The position numbers and the translations under genes were made by a program. Under the pieces are notes generated by a model that worked only from the letters and a program-made list of their open reading frames with translations, was not told the DNA's origin and searched no databases. From NCBI GenBank assembly GCA_964421355.1, contig CAYQWX010000067.1:1-10913 (forward strand): DNA of 10,913 nt. Reading direction: 5' to 3'. This DNA comes from JALTDM01 sp964421355 (lineage in GTDB: Bacteria; Bacteroidota; Bacteroidia; Bacteroidales; JALTDM01). This document shows, one piece after another, positions 7,070 to 10,913 of this stretch; positions within the stretch are counted from its first letter, which is position 1, and the number at the start of each line of letters is the position of its first letter.

Positions 7070-8269
7070 CTAATTTAATTTCCCTGGATATTCGCTCAAA
7101 GCATGTTTTAATATCTCCACAGCATTTTTTAAGTCATCTATATTTAATACATAAGCTATTCTAACTTCATTGCCTCCCAAACCTTTGGTTGCATAAAATC
7201 CACTAGCTGGTGCCACCATTACAGTTTGACCATTATACTCATATTTTTCCAACAGCCATTGTGCAAATTTTTCACTATCATCTATCGGCAGTCTTACCAT
7301 TGCATAAAATGCCCCTCCCGGAGTTGGACAATAAACACCATCAATTTTGTTTAACTCATTTACCAAAAAGTCTCTTCTTTTTATGTATTCGTTATATACT
7401 TCATTAAAATATTCAGGAGGCGTATCTAACGCGGCTTCTGCTGCTATCTGTCCGAAGGACGGAGGACTCAAACGAGCTTGACCAAATTTAAGTGCAGTAT
7501 TAAGCACTTCCCTATTGCGCGTAACTAATGCACCTATTCTAAAACCACAAGCACTATATCGTTTGGATACAGAATCTAATAATATTGCATTATCTTCTAA
7601 ACCTTCTATTTGTAATACAGAAAAATGTTTTTTTCCGTCATACACAAATTCTCTATATACTTCGTCGCTGTACAAATAAAGGTCGTGTCGTTTTACAATA
7701 TCTGCAAGTTTGTATAAATCTTCTTTAGAATAAAATGCTCCTGTAGGGTTGTTTGGATTACAAATTACTATTCCTTTCGTTTTGTCTGTAATAAGCGATT
7801 CAAATGTTTCTATAGGTGGCAAAGAAAAACCGTCATCTATACTAGTAGTAACAGGTTTAATTTTTATTCCTGCCTGAATAGCAAAAGCATTATAATTAGT
7901 ATAAAACGGTTCCGGAATAATTACCTCATCACCTTCGTTGAGTGTAGAAAAGAAGGCAAATAAAATGGCTTCGGACCCTCCTGTAGTTATAAGCATATTA
8001 CTATAATCAATATCTATACCTATGCTATTGTAATATTCTGCAAGACGACGGCGATATGATTCATTACCTGCCGAATGACTATATTCTATTACTGTTTCTT
8101 GTAGGTTTTTTAGTGCATCAAGAGCTACTTCTGGTGTTTTTATATCCGGTTGCCCGATGTTTAAATGATACACCTTTATTCCTTTTTTCTTTGCGGCTTC
8201 TGCAAAAGGTACCAATTTTCTAATTGGTGAAGCCGGCATTTGATTTCCTCTGTTTGATATTGTTGGCAT
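7070..8269 (-). CDS. PLP-dependent class I/II aminotransferase (aspartate aminotransferase family)
   Basis: This 399-aa protein is a fold-type I aminotransferase of the aspartate/aromatic subgroup, moving an amino group between an amino acid and a 2-oxo acid. Key residues are visible. K236 in SVSKRYSACGFRIG is the Schiff-base lysine, R244 in the same motif binds the cofactor phosphate, and N174 in NPNNPTG and D202/Y205 in SDEVY contact the cofactor ring. R370 in NEVRIAY is the expected substrate-carboxylate arginine. YSHSAGNESYRRRLAEYY (63-80) and TTGGSEAI (95-102) are other family blocks. Substrate cannot be fixed from sequence; aspartate is the default. No biosynthetic partner is adjacent. 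It starts 26 bases after the DUF1573 gene stop and ends 9 bases before the DUF3298-like gene, so it is probably part of one leftward transcript. Confidence 0.92.
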   Translation of the reverse strand: MPTISNRGNQMPASPIRKLVPFAEAAKKKGIKVYHLNIGQPDIKTPEVALDALKNLQETVIEYSHSAGNESYRRRLAEYYNSIGIDIDYSNMLITTGGSEAILFAFFSTLNEGDEVIIPEPFYTNYNAFAIQAGIKIKPVTTSIDDGFSLPPIETFESLITDKTKGIVICNPNNPTGAFYSKEDLYKLADIVKRHDLYLYSDEVYREFVYDGKKHFSVLQIEGLEDNAILLDSVSKRYSACGFRIGALVTRNREVLNTALKFGQARLSPPSFGQIAAEAALDTPPEYFNEVYNEYIKRRDFLVNELNKIDGVYCPTPGGAFYAMVRLPIDDSEKFAQWLLEKYEYNGQTVMVAPASGFYATKGLGGNEVRIAYVLNIDDLKNAVEILKHALSEYPGKLN

Positions 8270-8295
8270 TTTTTTATTTTTTTTTAGATTATTTT

Positions 8296-8676
8296 TTATT
8301 TTATTACTTCTCCTTTGATTTTTAATGTAACAGGCGAATTTTTGGCATTGGCATATACATAAGCCGTTTTTGAAAATTTACCTATACTTTTTGCATCAAA
8401 AACTATGTTTATAAATCCTTTTTCATTGGGTTGTATAGGTTTTTTGGTCCACTCTGAAGCAGTACAACCACACGTTGTTTGTACATTCATAATAAAAATT
8501 GGCTCATTACCTTTGTTTGTAAATTCAAAAGTATGTTTTATTTTCTTTCCCAATTTTATTTTACCAACATTATAAATAGTTGATTTAAATTCCATTACAG
8601 GTTTATCTACAATTTTTTGTGCAGAAAATGATATAAATAAAGTACTAATAATCAATACTTTAATAAACTTATTCAT
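8296..8676 (-). CDS. DUF1573 exported protein
   Basis: The 126-residue protein begins with a signal peptide (MNKFIKVLIISTLFISFSAQ, 1-20) and should be exported to the periplasm or beyond. The mature part is one DUF1573 domain, an Ig/ASPM-SPD-2-like beta sandwich abundant in Bacteroidetes. The typical opening is MEFKSTIYNVGKIKLGKKIK (28-47), followed by FEFTNKGNEPIFI (50-62), the signature TTCGCTASEW (67-76) with C69 and C71, and the strand pair FDAKSIGKFSKTAYVYAN (93-110). Length is typical of single-domain members. No enzymatic function is known; the domain is probably structural or adhesive. It is the first gene of the leftward string, with a -7 promoter element 26 bases upstream of its ATG. 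Confidence 0.9.
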   Translation of the reverse strand: MNKFIKVLIISTLFISFSAQKIVDKPVMEFKSTIYNVGKIKLGKKIKHTFEFTNKGNEPIFIMNVQTTCGCTASEWTKKPIQPNEKGFINIVFDAKSIGKFSKTAYVYANAKNSPVTLKIKGEVIK

Positions 8677-8702
8677 ATAATTTATTTTTCATTTAATATT
8701 TA

Positions 8703-8710
8703 CAAATTTA
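8703..8710 (-). promoter_or_regulatory. -7 promoter element of the DUF1573-led gene string
   Basis: On the minus strand TAAATTTG (8710-8703) matches the Bacteroidetes -7 consensus TAnnTTTG. No convincing TTTG or TTG is found 17-21 bases further upstream, where the sequence is almost pure A/T. Transcription would begin about 20 bases before the ATG at 8676 and could cover all four leftward genes down to 5671. Confidence 0.45.
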
Positions 8711-8932
8711 TAATTTTATTATTTAATTTATTTTAATTAAAAAAGAATTTAATCTTATTGATATACCTTGTTAATTTGTTAGTTTGTATTCTAAGTTTTT
8801 TATTTTTAGATATATTCAATGTTAAATTAATGTTAATTTTTTACTTTATATCTTTTAATAAATATTCAAAACTTTTTTATTGATTCTTTTATTAACATTT
8901 GTAAATATGTTTTTAACGGTATTATCAAATAT
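8711..8932. other. Extremely AT-rich spacer between ade and the DUF1573 gene
   Basis: No gene is seen. G+C is very low, with only 4 of 60 bases being G or C at 8701-8760 and 6 of 60 at 8821-8880. A short repeat of AATGTTAA occurs around 8818-8836. It should contain the 3' untranslated region of ade and the upstream promoter region of the DUF1573 string. I find no strong intrinsic terminator for ade, only a weak 5-bp stem AACAT/ATGTT at 8894-8911. Confidence 0.5.
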
Positions 8933-10585
8933 TTATTCACAAATGGTGTTAATAAATTGAAATTTGTTTCCGTCAAACAGTCCTTTGTCACTTAATTTGA
9001 TTTCAGGGATTACAAGTAAAGCCATAAATGCAAGTGTCATAAAAGGTGCTTTGAATGTGGACCCCATATTTTTTACGGTTTCGTTGAGTTCTTTATATAT
9101 TTTTGCTACTTGATAGCCGTTTTTACTTGTCATAAGTCCACCTATCTCAAGTTGTAAAGTTTTGCTATATATATTATTTATTGCTACCAGTCCACCTTTC
9201 ATTTCTATTAGGGTGTTTATGGCTTGTGTTATAAATTTGTCATCAGTACCTACAGCTATTATGTTATGGCTATCATGTGCTATGGTAGAGCCTATTGCTC
9301 CATTTTTAATATTAAAACCTTTTATAAATCCTATTGCAGGTTTTGCATTGGAAGTGTATCTGTTTAATACTACTATTTTAAGAATGTCTTTTTTTTGATT
9401 TGCTTCTATAATTCCATTTTTACAATCTAAATAATCGGTTATTTTTTTTGTGGTAAGTTTTCCGTCTTCTGCTTGTATAATGTTTACTTTAACCTTTGAT
9501 TCTTTTTCACATTTGATTTGTAGGTCGGTTTCTTGTATAGGTTTTGCTTTAAATTTATTTATATTATGTGAAATAGTGTTATTATTTATCTGATTATCAA
9601 TTTGTTTATTGTATGTTTCTTTGCCGTTTATATAAGTAGAAATAATGTTAAAATCTTGTAAATTATCTACTATAATAAAGTCTGCGGGGTCATTCACTTC
9701 CAGTTTTCCTACAGGAATGTTATAATGAGTAATTGGATTTAAATTGGCAGTTTTTATGAGTTTAAAAATATTTATATTTTGCTTTATACCTTTTTTTATA
9801 ATTTTATTTATTTCTCCAAGTTCTGTTAATTCGTCAGGATGAGAATCATCGGTACAGAGCATAACTTTGTCGGTATATTTTTCTATAATTGGATATAACG
9901 AGTCAAAATCTTTTGCAGCACTACCCTCTCTTATTTGAACTTTCATACCGAGTTTAATTTTTTCTTCTGCTTCTTTTATTGTGGAACATTCGTGGTCTGT
10001 TTCTACTCCTGCTTTCACATATTTAATGAGGTTTTCACCTGATAAACCAGGAGCATGTCCGTCTATTCTTTTGTTATATTTTTTAGCTATTTTTATTTTG
10101 CTTATAACTTCAGGATCTTTATATATTACACCTGGAAAATTCATTACTTCTGCAAGTGCTATTATTTTTTCAGGATATTGTTGAAATAGTTTTTCTATTT
10201 CCTTGTGTGTAATTATAGCACCTGATGTTTCAAAGTTTGTAGCTGGTACACAAGAAGGTGCAGCAAAGAAAATTTTTAATGGAGTGTTTTTACTATTTTC
10301 CATCATAAATTTAATACCATCTATTCCTAAAACATTTGCTATTTCGTGAGGGTCTGTAATAATTGCTATAGTTCCATTTTTTATAGCAAGTTCTCCAAAT
10401 TTATCAGGGGTAAGCATTGAACTTTCTATATGTACATGAGAGTCTATTAGTCCAGGCAAAATATACTTATCATATTTTTCTTGGTTAAAGTCAATTTTAA
10501 TTATTTTACCTTTTTCGATAGTAATACAACCAGATTTAATTTTTTCTTCTTTTTGTAATAAAATATTACCACAAATTTTTTTCAT
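8933..10585 (-). CDS. ade: Adenine deaminase Ade
   Basis: Adenine deaminase converts adenine to hypoxanthine and ammonia in purine salvage, in the cytosol. The 550-aa length fits this amidohydrolase family. The metal-site motifs appear in order: DSHVHIESSML (48-58) with H50 and H52, TDPHE (78-82), AEVMN (145-149) with E146, DGHAPGLSGENL (175-186) with H177, TDHE (196-199) with H198, and the catalytic-aspartate block CTDDSHPDEL (244-253). The C-terminal domain carries the family block IAHDSHNIIAVGTDD (435-449) and EMKGGLVA (461-468), and ends with LSDKGLFDGNKF (531-542). It lies downstream of mnmG on the same strand. The 64-base gap between them shows no -7 element of its own, so readthrough from mnmG is likely. 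Confidence 0.96.
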   Translation of the reverse strand: MKKICGNILLQKEEKIKSGCITIEKGKIIKIDFNQEKYDKYILPGLIDSHVHIESSMLTPDKFGELAIKNGTIAIITDPHEIANVLGIDGIKFMMENSKNTPLKIFFAAPSCVPATNFETSGAIITHKEIEKLFQQYPEKIIALAEVMNFPGVIYKDPEVISKIKIAKKYNKRIDGHAPGLSGENLIKYVKAGVETDHECSTIKEAEEKIKLGMKVQIREGSAAKDFDSLYPIIEKYTDKVMLCTDDSHPDELTELGEINKIIKKGIKQNINIFKLIKTANLNPITHYNIPVGKLEVNDPADFIIVDNLQDFNIISTYINGKETYNKQIDNQINNNTISHNINKFKAKPIQETDLQIKCEKESKVKVNIIQAEDGKLTTKKITDYLDCKNGIIEANQKKDILKIVVLNRYTSNAKPAIGFIKGFNIKNGAIGSTIAHDSHNIIAVGTDDKFITQAINTLIEMKGGLVAINNIYSKTLQLEIGGLMTSKNGYQVAKIYKELNETVKNMGSTFKAPFMTLAFMALLVIPEIKLSDKGLFDGNKFQFINTICE

Positions 10586-10625
10586 AATTTTAATTTTTTA
10601 TTGGTTTTTATTAATTATTATTAAA

Positions 10626-10645
10626 AATGTTTCACGTGAAACATT
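10626..10645. promoter_or_regulatory. parS: parS centromere site for ParB/Spo0J
   Basis: TGTTTCACGTGAAACA at 10628-10643 is identical to the 16-bp consensus parS bound by chromosomal ParB/Spo0J. The palindrome extends by two more base pairs on each side to a perfect 20 bp. It sits in the gap between mnmG and ade, 4 bases after the mnmG stop codon. In many bacteria parS sites cluster near the replication origin and load ParB clamps and SMC condensin for chromosome segregation. A terminator role is unlikely, since the hairpin is weak in G+C and lacks a T tract. No parA or parB is in the window. Confidence 0.88.
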
Positions 10646-10649
10646 GATG

Positions 10650-10913
10650 TTAATTTTTTATATATAATATTAAATTGTATATATCTGCTGGCGATACTCC
10701 GCTTATTCTAGATGCTTGTCCTATTGTTTCAGGTTTAATTTTTGTTAGTTTTTGTTTTGCTTCTGTTGTTAAGTTATGTATTTGATGGTAATCTATATTG
10801 TCTGGTATTTTTAGGTTTTCATTCTTTTTGAATTTATTGTTTATTTCTTCTTGTTTTTGTATATAATAAGCGTATTTTATTTCTGTGTTTAGAGTGCTAA
10901 GTATGTTTCTTTT
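10650..10913 (-). CDS. mnmG: tRNA uridine-5-carboxymethylaminomethyl modification enzyme MnmG (GidA), C-terminal fragment
   Basis: Only the last 87 codons are in the window; the gene continues past the right edge. MnmG is an FAD enzyme that, with the GTPase MnmE, adds a carboxymethylaminomethyl group to the wobble uridine (U34) of certain tRNAs. The visible part is the helical C-terminal domain that binds MnmE and tRNA. It contains EIKYAYYIQKQEEINNKFKK, then NLKIPDNIDY, LTTEAKQKLTKIKPETIGQA and SRISGVSPADI, the most conserved end block of the family. The protein ends in IYNLILYIKN. The parS site lies just beyond its stop codon and ade follows on the same strand. Confidence 0.95.
   Translation of the reverse strand, partial: KRNILSTLNTEIKYAYYIQKQEEINNKFKKNENLKIPDNIDYHQIHNLTTEAKQKLTKIKPETIGQASRISGVSPADIYNLILYIKN

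Noticed and set aside
7210..7407. 65-aa reading frame on the plus strand
   Set aside because: It lies wholly inside the aminotransferase gene on the opposite strand, whose motifs are intact.
8677..8932. Chromosomal replication origin
   Set aside because: Only one perfect DnaA box lies at its edge, there is no cluster, and dnaA is not nearby. Kept as a low-interest observation and not called as a feature.
9162..9398. 78-aa hydrophobic reading frame on the plus strand
   Set aside because: It is antisense to the C-terminal domain of ade; the hydrophobic look comes from the reverse complement of the coding sequence.
10626..10645. Rho-independent terminator of mnmG
   Set aside because: The palindrome has no loop-forming spacer or following T tract, and its exact match to parS explains it better.

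Overview
The window looks like chromosomal DNA of a low-G+C member of the Bacteroidetes, with intergenic stretches close to 10% G+C. Pointers to the phylum are promoter -7 elements of the TAnnTTTG type (590-597, 5369-5376, 8703-8710), few visible Shine-Dalgarno sequences, Bacteroidetes-style DUF1573 and DUF3298 exported proteins, and repeat debris of the kind that litters intergenic regions of this phylum. Genus cannot be read from the sequence.

Layout: 1-455 is a gene-free, locally G+C-richer block of hairpin repeats. From a promoter at about 571-597, a rightward gene string (617-5243) encodes a 99-aa helical protein of unknown function, a cytosolic TPR protein, a threonine-synthase-family PLP enzyme, a DUF368/PopT polyprenyl-phosphate transporter (ATGA overlap with the preceding gene) and RsmG, the 16S rRNA G527 methyltransferase. 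A strong bidirectional hairpin terminator (5244-5270) separates it from a leftward tRNA-His(GTG) with its own promoter. After a non-coding AT-rich stretch (5361-5670), a leftward gene string (8676 down to 5671) encodes a DUF1573 exported protein, a class I aminotransferase, an exported two-part protein with a DUF3298-like C-terminus and a small two-TM protein. After a very AT-rich spacer (8677-8932) lies leftward adenine deaminase (ade), preceded by the 3' end of mnmG (gidA), which runs off the right edge.

The most notable site is a perfect parS sequence, TGTTTCACGTGAAACA, extended to a 20-bp palindrome at 10626-10645 in the mnmG-ade gap. With rsmG (gidB) and mnmG (gidA) both within about 6 kb, this suggests an origin-proximal position in the chromosome, although parA, parB and dnaA are not in the window.

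Most genes are housekeeping: tRNA and rRNA modification, amino acid and purine metabolism, and lipid-carrier recycling. I see no CRISPR array, intact mobile element or clear defence system. The points most worth checking are the parS site, the true substrate of the threonine-synthase-like enzyme (cysteate synthase is a real alternative), and the repeat block at the left edge.
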